Shown here: in pieces, positions 8,606-17,652 of the stretch
How the letters are laid out: the number at the start of each line of letters is the position of its first letter
How positions within the stretch are numbered: position 1 is the stretch's first letter
Position numbers and translations under genes: made by a program
Assembly: GCA_002723115.1 (NCBI GenBank)
Contig: PBNL01000009.1
Location: 1-58,533, forward strand
DNA: 58,533 nt
Direction of reading: 5' to 3'
DNA from: Methanobacteriota archaeon
GTDB lineage: Bacteria; Bacteroidota; Bacteroidia; Flavobacteriales_D; Sanyastnellaceae
The notes under the pieces: model-generated
The model's database searches: none
The model's input: only the letters and a program-made list of their open reading frames with translations
What the model was told of the DNA's origin: nothing

Positions 8606-9838
8606 ATGGAGGCAGAATTTCACACATTTACACTGGAAAATGGGATACGAGTGATCCACAAAGAAGTGCCAAGGGCTGCGAGTCATGTTAGCCTTGTGAT
8701 AAATGCAGGAAGTAGGGATGAGATAAAGGGTGAAGGTGGCGTGGCCCATTTTATTGAACACTGTCTTTTCAAGGGGACTAAGAAGCGCAAGACTTATCAT
8801 ATTCTAAACAGACTTGAAAGAGTAGGGGGTGAGCTGAATGCATTCACAACTAAGGAGGAAACTTGGATTAGCGCTTCTTTTCTTGAGCGCGATATGGATA
8901 GAGCTGTTGAGCTGATTTCAGATATAGCATTTAATTCTACTTTTCCTGCTAAAGAAATTGCTAAGGAGAGGGATGTGATCATGGATGAGATTGCTTCTGT
9001 GCGCGATAATCCCAGTGATGTAATATTCGATGAGTTTGAAGAGAGATTGTTTGGTAAGCATCCCTTAGGCCGAACCATCTTAGGCACACCTGAATCTGTA
9101 CAGTCATTAAGGAAATCTGATATTCAGTCGTTTGTAAAGAGAAACTACGCTCCAGACCAAATGGTTTTTGCATCGGTTGGATCAACGCCTATTAAAAAGC
9201 TCAAAAGAATTTGCACCAAATACCTAAGCGATTATAAAAGCAAGGGGGAGAGAGTAAAGAGAAAAGCACCTAAGTCACTCAAGGTTTTCGATCAGAGATT
9301 AGACGCAGATACATACCAAGTTCACCATCTAATGGGGGCAATGACTGTAGGGGCTGATCACAAGGATAAATTGCCGTTGACTTTATTGGCAAATTACCTA
9401 GGTGGTCCTGCAATGAATAGCAGGCTGAGTATGAATATTCGTGAGAAGTACGGAATGGCTTATCACATTGAGGCTGGATACACTCCCTATGCTGATAGCG
9501 GGGTGTTTTCCATTTACTTTGGCACAGATGTGAAATTCCACAAAAAGGTGGAAAGACTTGTAAATAAAGAGCTGAGGGCAATGTGCAATACTAAAATGAG
9601 CACAAGGCAGCTCCACGATTTAAAAAAGCAGATTATAGGCCAAATCGCACTTAGCCAAGACTCAGGAACAGCTATGATGTCAGGTTTGGCAAAGAGCTAC
9701 CTGTTATACAACAGGGTAGAGCCACTTTCTGAATTCTTTAAGGCTATCGATGGGATTACTGCTGAAGACATCCTGAGGGTGTCAAATGAATTCATTCACC
9801 CTAAAAACCAAAGCCATCTTGTCTACCTACCTAGTTGA
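8606..9838 (+). CDS. M16 family zinc metallopeptidase (processing-peptidase type)
   Basis: 410 residues, typical for the two-domain bacterial M16B peptidases. The inverted zinc motif HxxEH is present as HFIEH near residue 48, in the usual context GGVAHFIEHCLFKGT. The distal zinc glutamate lies in the ERDVIMDEIASVRDNP stretch about 75 residues later. The second half carries the inactive homologous domain (SRLSMNIREKYGMAYHIEAGY). No signal peptide is seen, so a cytoplasmic role is likely. It is last in the plus-strand run. Its end overlaps the converging repeat-protein gene by 12 nt. Confidence 0.93.
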   Translation: MEAEFHTFTLENGIRVIHKEVPRAASHVSLVINAGSRDEIKGEGGVAHFIEHCLFKGTKKRKTYHILNRLERVGGELNAFTTKEETWISASFLERDMDRAVELISDIAFNSTFPAKEIAKERDVIMDEIASVRDNPSDVIFDEFEERLFGKHPLGRTILGTPESVQSLRKSDIQSFVKRNYAPDQMVFASVGSTPIKKLKRICTKYLSDYKSKGERVKRKAPKSLKVFDQRLDADTYQVHHLMGAMTVGADHKDKLPLTLLANYLGGPAMNSRLSMNIREKYGMAYHIEAGYTPYADSGVFSIYFGTDVKFHKKVERLVNKELRAMCNTKMSTRQLHDLKKQIIGQIALSQDSGTAMMSGLAKSYLLYNRVEPLSEFFKAIDGITAEDILRVSNEFIHPKNQSHLVYLPS

Positions 9839-10237
9839 GTAGGTGTGCCAATCGTCTTGGTCTCTTTGTATCGCGTTTTTTACTCCTCTAATTTTCATGC
9901 TGATCATCACCCATTCGTGATGCCCATCTTTTAGTAGTTCTTCTATCGCCTCTTGATCATTGTCAGCACCTTCAGCCATTAGAGCAACCTTCGTAAACCC
10001 ATACGCCCTAAGCCAATCACAAGCCTTCTCATCTCCCTCCGCACCCATAACTAAAGCTAATAGTTCAGGGTGACCATTTTTCATTAGCCATTCTCTTGCA
10101 TCTTCATTCAGGTTTAAAGCCGATGTGAAAGCTGCCAATTCAGGAAAATTATTAGCCATTAGCCAGTCCCTTATTTTCAAGTTTCCGCTAATAGCCTCTC
10201 CCCAGGCTACAATTATTTTAGGTGGGTATAGTTTCAC
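9827..10237 (-). CDS. Uncharacterised protein of four tandem 25-residue repeats
   Basis: I do not recognise this family. From residue about 19 the protein is four consecutive units of exactly 25 residues, with the pattern (N/D)-(E/Q)-x-A-x-x-W-L-x-x-x-G-x-x-E-L. They begin NLKIRDWLMANNFPEL, NEDAREWLMKNGHPEL, DEKACDWLRAYGFTKV and DQEAIEELLKDGHHEW. Each unit would make a short helix pair, so an alpha-solenoid scaffold is inferred. There is no signal peptide or membrane segment. I place the start at the GTG at 10237, because it begins just after the repeats' short leader and 7 nt from a TACCTTTA box; a TTG at 10273 would give 12 more residues. It overlaps the M16 gene end and diverges from the MFS gene. 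Confidence 0.7.
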   Translation of the reverse strand: MKLYPPKIIVAWGEAISGNLKIRDWLMANNFPELAAFTSALNLNEDAREWLMKNGHPELLALVMGAEGDEKACDWLRAYGFTKVALMAEGADNDQEAIEELLKDGHHEWVMISMKIRGVKNAIQRDQDDWHTYSTR

Positions 10238-10244
10238 GATTGCA

Positions 10245-10266
10245 TAAAGGTACGGGAGTACCTTTG
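10245..10266. promoter_or_regulatory. Divergent, symmetrical -7 boxes with perfect 8-bp dyad
   Basis: AAAGGTAC-GGGA-GTACCTTT (10246-10265) is a perfect inverted repeat. The right arm contains TACCTTTG (10259-10266), a consensus -7 box 6 nt before the MFS ATG. The left arm read on the minus strand is TACCTTTA, 7 nt before the GTG of the repeat protein. So the two promoters appear to share one dyad, which could also be an operator. Confidence 0.5.
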
Positions 10267-10272
10267 TGGCCA

Positions 10273-11496
10273 ATGAAATTATTTACCCCAACATTTGGGT
10301 TGTTGTGCTGCAGTACAATTTTATTCATGGCAAGCTTTGGTATGATTATGCCTGAGTTGCCAGAATATCTAGCCAAAATGGGGGCAAGCCATCTTCTGGG
10401 GTATATCATCGGACTTTTCACTCTGGGTGCCTTTATTTCTAGGTTTTTCTCTGGACGAATTGCCGATAGAGCTGGTAGGAGGGTAGTAATGGTTTTTGGA
10501 ACATCAGTAGCTGCAATTGCTGGATTTATTTATGTGTTGGTGGGGGTGATGCACGAAAAGTGGTCAGCTGATCCAGATACTGCAATGTGGGGAGTGTGGA
10601 TGTTTTTGATTTTGAGGACTCTGCACGGGTTGAGTACTGGTTTCAGACCTACTGGAACGAGTGCTTTCCTTACTGATATAATTCCCAAAAAGCGTAGGGG
10701 AGAAGCCCTAGGGTATTTAGGTGTTGCTGGAAATGCGGGTATGGCTGGAGGACCAGCTTTAGGTAGTTATTTAGCTGTCGAATACGGCTATGATGCAATG
10801 TTTATTGCATCATCAGTTTTGGGAATAATTGCACTTTTGTTTACACTAAAATTACCGGAATCACTTCCAAATCCTAGACGAGTAAACTTAGATGACTTAA
10901 ATATTTTTAAGGGAGGAATTTTAGAAAAATCGGCTTGGCCAGCTGCCTTTTTCTTGCTTCCTGTTTCTGCTGCATTTGGTGTGTTTTTAACCATCACTCC
11001 AGATTTTGTAGACGCACTTGGTTACAAATACAAAGGCCTGTTTAATACTATCATTGTTGCAGCTTCTATATTGATGAGATTTGTGGCTGGTAGAGCTTCT
11101 GATAAATATGGGCGTGAGCCATTGCTAGTCATTGGTGGATTTTTACTTTTTATTGGGATGGGGATTATGAGTATCGCCACGACTAAATTCACTGCTGCAA
11201 TTGGTGGGGTTGTATATGGATTTTCTATTGGAATTAACATGCCCACCATCTTTGCATGGACAGCTGACCTAGCTCCCAAACACAAAATTGCTCTAGGCCT
11301 TAGCACGATGTTAATGGCACTAGAAATTGGAATTGGTGGAGGCGCTTTTATTTCAGGGACGCTCTTTGCTGCTAATCATGAGTTACTTCCAAGTATCTAT
11401 CTCTTCTGCGCTGTATTTGCAGGGATTTCTTCTTGTGTACTTTGGTTTTTCTATAGAAACCCAAACTTGAAAAAATCACCAACTAAGGTTGAATAA
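10273..11496 (+). CDS. Major facilitator superfamily transporter
   Basis: 407-residue MFS permease with about 12 predicted membrane helices. The loop 2-3 signature (motif A) is clear as GRIADRAGRRVVM, a second weaker copy is GRASDKYGREPL in the C-terminal half, and GLSTGFRPTGTSAFLTDIIPKKRRGEALG matches the drug-efflux/sugar-efflux type of MFS. The substrate cannot be deduced. The start is the ATG at 10273 (MKLFTPTFG), just after the TACCTTTG box; an in-frame GTG upstream would contain the promoter. It diverges from the 25-residue-repeat gene with a 35-nt gap, so shared control is possible. Confidence 0.88.
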   Translation: MKLFTPTFGLLCCSTILFMASFGMIMPELPEYLAKMGASHLLGYIIGLFTLGAFISRFFSGRIADRAGRRVVMVFGTSVAAIAGFIYVLVGVMHEKWSADPDTAMWGVWMFLILRTLHGLSTGFRPTGTSAFLTDIIPKKRRGEALGYLGVAGNAGMAGGPALGSYLAVEYGYDAMFIASSVLGIIALLFTLKLPESLPNPRRVNLDDLNIFKGGILEKSAWPAAFFLLPVSAAFGVFLTITPDFVDALGYKYKGLFNTIIVAASILMRFVAGRASDKYGREPLLVIGGFLLFIGMGIMSIATTKFTAAIGGVVYGFSIGINMPTIFAWTADLAPKHKIALGLSTMLMALEIGIGGGAFISGTLFAANHELLPSIYLFCAVFAGISSCVLWFFYRNPNLKKSPTKVE

Positions 11497-11547
11497 CTAT
11501 TAAATAGCACTAATAGCATCCTCTAATGTTGGGCGTATTTTTCATTT

Positions 11548-11703
11548 ATGGAAAACATCATAATGAATCGTTTGGCCTCAAAGCATATTGAAAGAAAGGA
11601 AAGCCTAGGGGATTTTCTCCAAAAGAAGGCAGAGATGCTTCGTGCCCAGCGAATTAAGGATGGTCTTATTCCTCAGGAAAGCAAAGGTCAGATATCAGCT
11701 TAA
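11548..11703 (+). CDS. Possible small protein of 51 residues
   Basis: ATG at 11548 opens a 51-codon frame ending in TAA at 11701-11703. The product is highly charged (MENIIMNRLASKHIERKESL at the start, then FLQKKAEMLRAQRIKDGLI), with no membrane segment or signal peptide, and would be mostly helical. It fills the space between the MFS gene and fabD and runs 9 nt into the end of fabD from the opposite strand. A TATTTTTC stretch just upstream resembles a weak -7 box. No family is recognised. Length, helical charge pattern and filling of the gap support a real gene, but nothing proves it. Confidence 0.4.
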   Translation: MENIIMNRLASKHIERKESLGDFLQKKAEMLRAQRIKDGLIPQESKGQISA

Positions 11704-12579
11704 CGCGGCAGATTCTGTTGGAAAAGCTCTGTCTACCTTTTTAAATAAGCCCTGAAGGACTTTACCTGGTCCGACTTCAGTTACAGAAGTTGCACCGTAC
11801 GCTATCATCGCCTCCATACTTTGTGTCCACCTAACAGGAGCAGTTAGTTGCGCAACTAGATTTTTTCTAATAGTATCAATATTAGTTTCAGGTTGTGCGC
11901 TGATGTTTTGAAATATCGGACAACGGAGTTGGTTTATCTCAGTGGCTTCAATTGCTGATGCAAGTTTTTCTCTTGCTGGTTCCATGAGAGGTGAGTGGAA
12001 TGCGCCGCCTACAGGTAACATAAGTGCTCTTCTTGCTCCAGCCTCTGATAGAGCTGCACAAGCTGCTTCAACAGCAGGTATTTCTCCAGAAATCACAAGT
12101 TGACCTGGACAATTGTAATTAGCTGCAACAACTACTCCGTCAGTGCTAGCGCATACATCCTCTACAATTTTGTTTTCTAGCCCAAGTACTGCTGCCATAG
12201 TTGATGGTGTTGCTTCGCAGGCTTCTTGCATAGCATTAGCTCTAGCACTTACAAGCTTTAGTCCGTCCGAAAATGCCATACCTCCAGCAACAACCATTGC
12301 GCTGAATTCTCCAAGACTATGACCAGCAACCATATCTGGGTTGATTTGGTCTCCTAATACTTCAGCTAAAATTGTTGAATGCAAAAAGATAGCTGGCTGT
12401 GTCACTTTAGTTTGCTTCAAATCCTCTGGAGTGCCTGAGAACATAATTTCAGAAATGTTAAATCCAAGTAAGTCGTTTGCTTCCTCAAATCTCTGCTTTG
12501 CAATAGATGATGAGTCATACAAATCCTTACCCATTCCAGGGAATTGTGCCCCTTGTCCAGGGAAAACAAATGCTTTCAT
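11695..12579 (-). CDS. fabD: Malonyl-CoA:acyl carrier protein transacylase
   Basis: Loads malonyl groups onto acyl carrier protein for fatty acid synthesis. The 294-residue product has the full signature: FVFPGQGAQFPGMGKDLYDS at the start, the catalytic serine in GHSLGEFSAMV (about residue 90), an arginine-bearing VSARANAMQEAC helix, and the catalytic histidine region GGAFHSPLMEPA. It begins 10 nt after the stop of the large surface-protein gene on the same strand, so it may be read from that transcript. Its 3' end meets the small plus-strand frame. Confidence 0.96.
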   Translation of the reverse strand: MKAFVFPGQGAQFPGMGKDLYDSSSIAKQRFEEANDLLGFNISEIMFSGTPEDLKQTKVTQPAIFLHSTILAEVLGDQINPDMVAGHSLGEFSAMVVAGGMAFSDGLKLVSARANAMQEACEATPSTMAAVLGLENKIVEDVCASTDGVVVAANYNCPGQLVISGEIPAVEAACAALSEAGARRALMLPVGGAFHSPLMEPAREKLASAIEATEINQLRCPIFQNISAQPETNIDTIRKNLVAQLTAPVRWTQSMEAMIAYGATSVTEVGPGKVLQGLFKKVDRAFPTESAALS

Positions 12580-12589
12580 AAATAATTGT

Positions 12590-15500
12590 TTATCGTACTA
12601 GGTAAAGGTGGCCAGTTTCAATTCTAGCTCCAAGTCCGTCGACCATTTTGATTTCTATTCTCCAGCTGTAAGCTTCAGTACCACTAGTGTAATGTGTTCT
12701 CTCGCCATACACCGAACTATCTCCTACCCAAGGCTCACCAGGAGTAGTAGAGAAGTATACCATTCTGCCCCATCTATCAAACACCCAACACTCATACTTG
12801 GCAATTAATTCTTGACCGCTGATTATAGGGAACCAAGCATCATTGTTACCGTCGTTGTTTGGTGTAAATGAGTTAGGAACGAAAATTTGTAGAAGGTTGT
12901 TTACGTTTATGGTTTGGGTTGAAACATCTGTACAACCGTGTTCATTAGTAACGTGTAGCTGTACATCGTATTCACCAGACATCAAGTATTCATGTGTTGG
13001 ATTTACCTCTGAAGCTCCATCTCCATCTCCAAAAGACCAAATAAATTCTGTCCCCCCTTCAGTAAGGTTCACAAAATTCACTACAGGATCTAAGATGTCT
13101 ATTACTTCAGGATTAGTTGTGAAATCAGCAACGGGAGGATACCAAGCCTCAAATGCATCTTCAATTTCAAGCGTTACTGAGCAACCCTCTATTGAAGTTA
13201 CCGTGAATTCTGCCTCATAAACTCCAGGGTATTCAACGTCTAGATAGAAAGGAGAATTAAAGTTTGTAGGAATAACGAATCCTGGAATTTCTAATTCAAA
13301 ACTAGCTGCTCCAGTTGTAGTGTTAAGTACTTCAATTTGGGTTGGCAGACAAACTGAGGTTTGGAAGAAACCAATTTCAGGAGTTGGTGCTTCTGCAACA
13401 AGGAAATCTTGGAATGATTGGCTAGAACAACCGTATTGGTCTACTACTTCTAGACCTACTGTGAAGTCTCCAGTATCAGAGACAGTTAGTGTAGGAGTTT
13501 CGTCTACCGTCTCAGTACAATCGCCAGCACCTGTTGGGAATAATGTCCAATTGTATGGTGTGTTTCCTCCTGCGCAGTTTTGGCCTAATAATTCTGATGA
13601 ATTGTTTACAGCGTTAATTACAGCATTGTTTGCTGCATCATAACAAGCTACAGTTTCTTGTAGGTAAAAATCATTAACAGGAATTGGGTGAACTGTGATA
13701 GGAATAATCTCAGTCGCTGTACAGTTAGGATTAGTAGGTGAAATTGCTGTGTAATTAACTTGATAAACACAGTCTCCATTATCATAGTCCAAACAATCAA
13801 ATGTCATCTGAGTATTATCTACACCAGTGTCTGATTGTCCATTGTCGTAATTCCAAGCAGTTACACTAGCAAACTCATTAGTTGCTGTAAAGTTTACTGT
13901 AAGTGGATTGCAGCCTTCGTTCACATCAGCTGTAGCTGTAATTACTGGAAGTTGTGATGTGTTCACAAACATGATTTGGCTTGATTGACAGTTGTTGCCA
14001 GCTTCAACAATAAGTTGCACTTCTGCAACTCCAGATGCATAAGTTGGGCATTCTGTAAATGTGTTCCCATTAGAGTGAAGCATTCCATCTAAAAACCAAT
14101 CGTAAGAGAATGTGGCGCCGTTAGGATCCTCATCCCATTCAATATCTAGATTTATACACTCACCTTCACAAATTTCTGTATCTCCAGTTAGTTGGAAAGA
14201 TGTGTTTGAATTGATAGTCTGAGTAAATGATTCAGTTGTAGAACAAACTAAGTTGGCTGCGTCAGTGTATTCTATGCTGCCAGTCACATCGACGTTTATG
14301 TCACCAGGAACTGCGTTAGTATATGCAAGAGATAGAATGTTTAAACCAGGGTTTGCTCCGTCAGGAGTTGAAGAATCACCAGTTTCGCTTGGGTTTGAGT
14401 TCCAAGTATACGTTTGCGCTCCATTTATATCAATTTGTACGCTTTGACCTGTACATGGGGTTCCACTAAAAACAAACTCTAAATCTGGATTTGCACGAGT
14501 TTGCACAGTAACAGACTCACTTACACTACAACCAAACTGTCCACTTGTAATTTCAGAAACAGAAGTAACTAATGCAGTTGCTGTATATGTTGTTCCATCT
14601 GGAGCAGGGTCGTAATAATATCCATCAGCAAATGGTGTTGCGCCATTTGTGTCCCAAGTTACTGTACCATTAGCAACTACATCTATGTAGAATGGTTCTC
14701 CGTCACAAATAATCGGCGCGTTTAATGAAAGTTCAGCTCCTTCAAGTAATTCAATTTCAATACTGTTTGACCCAACACATCCATTAATGTGAGTTACTTG
14801 GCAATCAACAGTATTAATGCCGGCGTCATCGGGATAGTTAAGTGGGAAATTCACATTGTTAGCAACCTCGCCATTCAGAGGTGAACCATTTAATGCCCAA
14901 TCGAACGAATAAATAAATTCATCCATTCCTCCAGTTGTAACTACGACATCGGCTACTGGGCCACAAACGATATTCTCAACTGTAGAAAGATTTACTACTG
15001 GAGCATCTAAGATTTCATAATTGAATAAAGCTGAGCTTTCGCATGAATAACCTCCTCCATAATCAATTGACCCTGTAACAGTTCCAGTTAATGGTGAGGG
15101 TAGTCCTGCCGCATATGTTGCAACTCCTCCTGCATTCGATAATGGAGCAGGAGACCATGTGTAGGTGTCAGCACCTGTTGCTGTAACTACTGGAGATTCG
15201 TCTGCACAGAAAGTCGAAGCATTAGCTGGGCTTACACTAATTACTGGGTTAGGGTTAACAATTGCATTTGCTGTTGCTGTACTTGAACAAGTGATGTTAA
15301 AACCTGAAATGTCTGTGTAGATGATTTCTCCAGTTACATCAACGGCAATCCCATTGCCCATTATCGCAGATTGAGTGTCTTCACCACCAACAGCAGTTAC
15401 AGGATTTGTAACAGTAAACAGTGCATCAGGCCAAATGTATTGCTGAGCATTTCCAGTAGCTGTAAATATAGCAGCTGAATTTTCGCATGTAGGTTCTGTA

Positions 15501-16510
15501 GTAACTGTGAAATTCACGTCTTCGAAGACTTCAATTTCGATTGTTTCAGTTGTTACGCAACCGTTTTGGTCTGTGATTTCAACTGAAAGGGTAGTAGGCC
15601 CATTGTAACCAGTAAGGTCAAAATCGTAACTAGATGTGTTACCATCGTTTATTACTTCAGAATGTTGTAACAATCCATTAATATTCCAAGAAGCAACATA
15701 TGGAGGATTGCCAAGAGTAGGTGAAGCATCTACAGTAGCTTGATCAGAATTGCAGTATGATAAATCGACTGTTGAAATTGTAAGTTCAGGTGCTTCGTTT
15801 ACTGTGAAGTTAATCACTTCAAAAACTGCGTTGACAGTGCCAGAAATATCTCCAATAGCTTCGAAAACCAAGGTGTAACTAGGATTGGTTATATCATTTG
15901 GTTGTAATTCTCCTAATACAATAACCCCACTTGCTTGAATATTGTCTGGATCTGTACAGAAAGATAATGCTGGAAGATTATCAGAGTCTATAGGCTGACC
16001 TTGCAGATACACAGTAAAATCAATCGAATTATTGTTGTGTGGGGCTATTTCCCAAAAAGCTTGGGCTTCACTATTAGAACAAAATGAAACGGTTGTGAAT
16101 TCATCAACAAAAATTTCAGGTATACCTGCAACTGTAATTTCAGTTGGTTGAGAAATTCCTGGCCCCAAACAGTCAGTAGCAGATAATTCCACATTATAAC
16201 ACCCCTCTGTAACAAACTCAACTGCTAGATGTTCAGTGGTAGCATCTGTGCCATTGACATATACCCAATCCACACCTTCAGCTCCATTATCAATAGACCA
16301 AACATATGAAACTAGAGTTCCACACGACTCATCTATTAAAATCGATGTATTGGTAAATTGAACTACAAAACCAGAATTCTGAAATCCTTCTGTAGCATCA
16401 GCTGTAAAAGATGGAAGTACTGACAAGCTCTCGCTAGAAGCAATAGCTGTACTAGCTAAAGAGCAAAGTGTGAATATTCCAGTTAATAGAACCGTGCGTA
16501 ATAATTGCAT
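12590..16510 (-). CDS. Very large secreted PKD-type surface protein with type IX (type B) sorting domain
   Basis: 1306 residues. An N-terminal signal peptide (LLRTVLLTGIFTLCSLASTAIA) is followed by a long series of beta-sandwich, PKD/Ig-like modules rich in Thr, Asn and paired cysteines. At least two read as PKD, one around CNPLTVNFTATNEF and the last with the hallmark EFIWSFGDGDGASEVNPTHEYL. Residues 1210-1306 form the gliding-motility-associated C-terminal domain: FVPNSFTPNNDGNNDAWFP, then VFDRWGRMVY and a final beta strand. By family knowledge this is exported by the type IX secretion system and held on the surface, likely as an adhesin; ligand unknown. It lies between trhO and fabD on the minus strand. 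Confidence 0.9.
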   Translation of the reverse strand: MQLLRTVLLTGIFTLCSLASTAIASSESLSVLPSFTADATEGFQNSGFVVQFTNTSILIDESCGTLVSYVWSIDNGAEGVDWVYVNGTDATTEHLAVEFVTEGCYNVELSATDCLGPGISQPTEITVAGIPEIFVDEFTTVSFCSNSEAQAFWEIAPHNNNSIDFTVYLQGQPIDSDNLPALSFCTDPDNIQASGVIVLGELQPNDITNPSYTLVFEAIGDISGTVNAVFEVINFTVNEAPELTISTVDLSYCNSDQATVDASPTLGNPPYVASWNINGLLQHSEVINDGNTSSYDFDLTGYNGPTTLSVEITDQNGCVTTETIEIEVFEDVNFTVTTEPTCENSAAIFTATGNAQQYIWPDALFTVTNPVTAVGGEDTQSAIMGNGIAVDVTGEIIYTDISGFNITCSSTATANAIVNPNPVISVSPANASTFCADESPVVTATGADTYTWSPAPLSNAGGVATYAAGLPSPLTGTVTGSIDYGGGYSCESSALFNYEILDAPVVNLSTVENIVCGPVADVVVTTGGMDEFIYSFDWALNGSPLNGEVANNVNFPLNYPDDAGINTVDCQVTHINGCVGSNSIEIELLEGAELSLNAPIICDGEPFYIDVVANGTVTWDTNGATPFADGYYYDPAPDGTTYTATALVTSVSEITSGQFGCSVSESVTVQTRANPDLEFVFSGTPCTGQSVQIDINGAQTYTWNSNPSETGDSSTPDGANPGLNILSLAYTNAVPGDINVDVTGSIEYTDAANLVCSTTESFTQTINSNTSFQLTGDTEICEGECINLDIEWDEDPNGATFSYDWFLDGMLHSNGNTFTECPTYASGVAEVQLIVEAGNNCQSSQIMFVNTSQLPVITATADVNEGCNPLTVNFTATNEFASVTAWNYDNGQSDTGVDNTQMTFDCLDYDNGDCVYQVNYTAISPTNPNCTATEIIPITVHPIPVNDFYLQETVACYDAANNAVINAVNNSSELLGQNCAGGNTPYNWTLFPTGAGDCTETVDETPTLTVSDTGDFTVGLEVVDQYGCSSQSFQDFLVAEAPTPEIGFFQTSVCLPTQIEVLNTTTGAASFELEIPGFVIPTNFNSPFYLDVEYPGVYEAEFTVTSIEGCSVTLEIEDAFEAWYPPVADFTTNPEVIDILDPVVNFVNLTEGGTEFIWSFGDGDGASEVNPTHEYLMSGEYDVQLHVTNEHGCTDVSTQTINVNNLLQIFVPNSFTPNNDGNNDAWFPIISGQELIAKYECWVFDRWGRMVYFSTTPGEPWVGDSSVYGERTHYTSGTEAYSWRIEIKMVDGLGARIETGHLYLVR

Positions 16511-16522
16511 AGGTCTTTTTTG

Positions 16523-16544
16523 TGCAGGTTTAATTAATCCTGCA
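16523..16544 (-). promoter_or_regulatory. Inverted repeat in the leader of the surface-protein gene
   Basis: TGCAGG and CCTGCA form a perfect 6-bp inverted repeat around an AT-only spacer (TTTAATTAAT), beginning 13 nt upstream of the ATG at 16510. It could be an operator or an RNA hairpin near the ribosome site. It lacks a U-run on either strand, so a terminator is unlikely. Confidence 0.35.
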
Positions 16545-16564
16545 AAATAAGGAATTTACCCCAG

Positions 16565-17614
16565 TTATTTAAATCCCTTACTAAGGTCTATCTTCCGATG
16601 ATTGTGGAAACGCGAATCATTCTTCATTCCCTTGCGCCTTTTTATCTGTTCTTCTTCTGGAAGTTGTGAGAAGTCCAAACACTCTGGAGTACAACAACCA
16701 CCGTGTGCTTCTTGACATTTACCGCATTGAATAAATAGCAGATTACACGTTTTATTCTTGCAGTTTACATGCTCATCGCAAGGCTCACCACATTGGTGAC
16801 AATTAGCAATAACATCGTCGGAAATTCTCTCGCCCAATCTTTCGTCAAAGACAAAATTCTTCCCAATGAATTTATTTTCAATAGAATCATCCTTTTCAAG
16901 CTGACGAGCGTAATCGATGATCCCTCCATTGAGTTGATTTACATCGTTAAAACCGTGGTGCTTCAAGTATGCAGAGGTCTTTTCGCATCTAATTCCACCA
17001 GTACAATAAAGAAGTATTTTCTCGTCTTCTTTGCCCTTTAAATCTTCAAGTACTTCAGGCAACTCCTCTCTAAAGGTGTCAGATTGAGGACAAACAGCTC
17101 CTTTGAAATGACCTATCTCGCTTTCGTAGTGATTCCTCATATCCACAACAATAGCACCTTCGTCCATTGCCTCATTCCAAGCCTTAGCATCGAGGTGAGT
17201 ACCGACATTCGAAATGTCGTATTCGCCGTACTCGAGGCCGTCGGCAACGATTTGGTCTTTAGTCTTTAGCATCAATTTGAAGAAAGACTTACCATCATCT
17301 TCAATGGCAATCTTTTGATGCATATCTGCAAATTCCTTCCTGGAATGAAGCACTTTAATAAATGAATCCCAATTGTGCTCAGGAACAGAAATCTGCGCAT
17401 TAATCCCCTCTTTAGCGAGATATACTCTTCCAAACACACCAAACTCAGACCACTCCTCATACAGAGCGTCTCTCATTTCTTCAGGGTTTGCAATATCTAC
17501 GTATCGATAGAAGGAAGTCGTCCTTCTTGTAAAGTCTTCCGCATGAAGTGCAGCAATTGCATCTTCACGACCTAGACGGTTCATCAATTTTTTCTTACCA
17601 GCGTTAGGATCCAT
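16565..17614 (-). CDS. trhO: tRNA uridine(34) hydroxylase (rhodanese-domain TrhO)
   Basis: Oxygen-dependent hydroxylase that makes 5-hydroxyuridine at the wobble position of tRNAs. The 349-residue product has the N-terminal acylphosphatase-like domain (FGRVYLAKEGINAQISVPE), and a rhodanese domain with the active-site loop LLYCTGGIRCEKTSAYL (about residue 205). It ends in a cysteine-rich segment (CHQCGEPCDEH, then CKNKTCNLLFIQC and GGCCTPECL) that probably binds zinc. Length fits bacterial TrhO/YceA with the zinc tail. It lies one gene from mnmE, which also modifies U34. A consensus -7 box is 20 nt upstream of its ATG. Confidence 0.93.
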   Translation of the reverse strand: MDPNAGKKKLMNRLGREDAIAALHAEDFTRRTTSFYRYVDIANPEEMRDALYEEWSEFGVFGRVYLAKEGINAQISVPEHNWDSFIKVLHSRKEFADMHQKIAIEDDGKSFFKLMLKTKDQIVADGLEYGEYDISNVGTHLDAKAWNEAMDEGAIVVDMRNHYESEIGHFKGAVCPQSDTFREELPEVLEDLKGKEDEKILLYCTGGIRCEKTSAYLKHHGFNDVNQLNGGIIDYARQLEKDDSIENKFIGKNFVFDERLGERISDDVIANCHQCGEPCDEHVNCKNKTCNLLFIQCGKCQEAHGGCCTPECLDFSQLPEEEQIKRRKGMKNDSRFHNHRKIDLSKGFK

Positions 17615-17634
17615 TGCATGTGAATTTAACAGTG

Positions 17635-17642
17635 CAAAGGTA
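17635..17642 (-). promoter_or_regulatory. Probable -7 promoter box of trhO
   Basis: The minus strand reads TACCTTTG, a full TANNTTTG match, 20 nt before the trhO ATG. No good -33 TTTG is seen at the expected distance. Confidence 0.5.
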
Positions 17643-17652
17643 GTGGAGGTAT

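Noticed and set aside
10222-10272. Longer start (GTG 10222) for the MFS transporter
   Set aside because: The extra 17 residues cover the promoter dyad and have no transporter similarity; ATG 10273 begins the first helix.
12590-16510. Shadow frames on the plus strand through the 1306-residue surface-protein gene
   Set aside because: Several open frames of 60-125 codons exist, but they have no family likeness and the minus-strand frame is clearly coding.
16523-16544. Terminator of trhO
   Set aside because: The dyad is followed by A-rich, not T-rich, sequence in the direction of trhO transcription.
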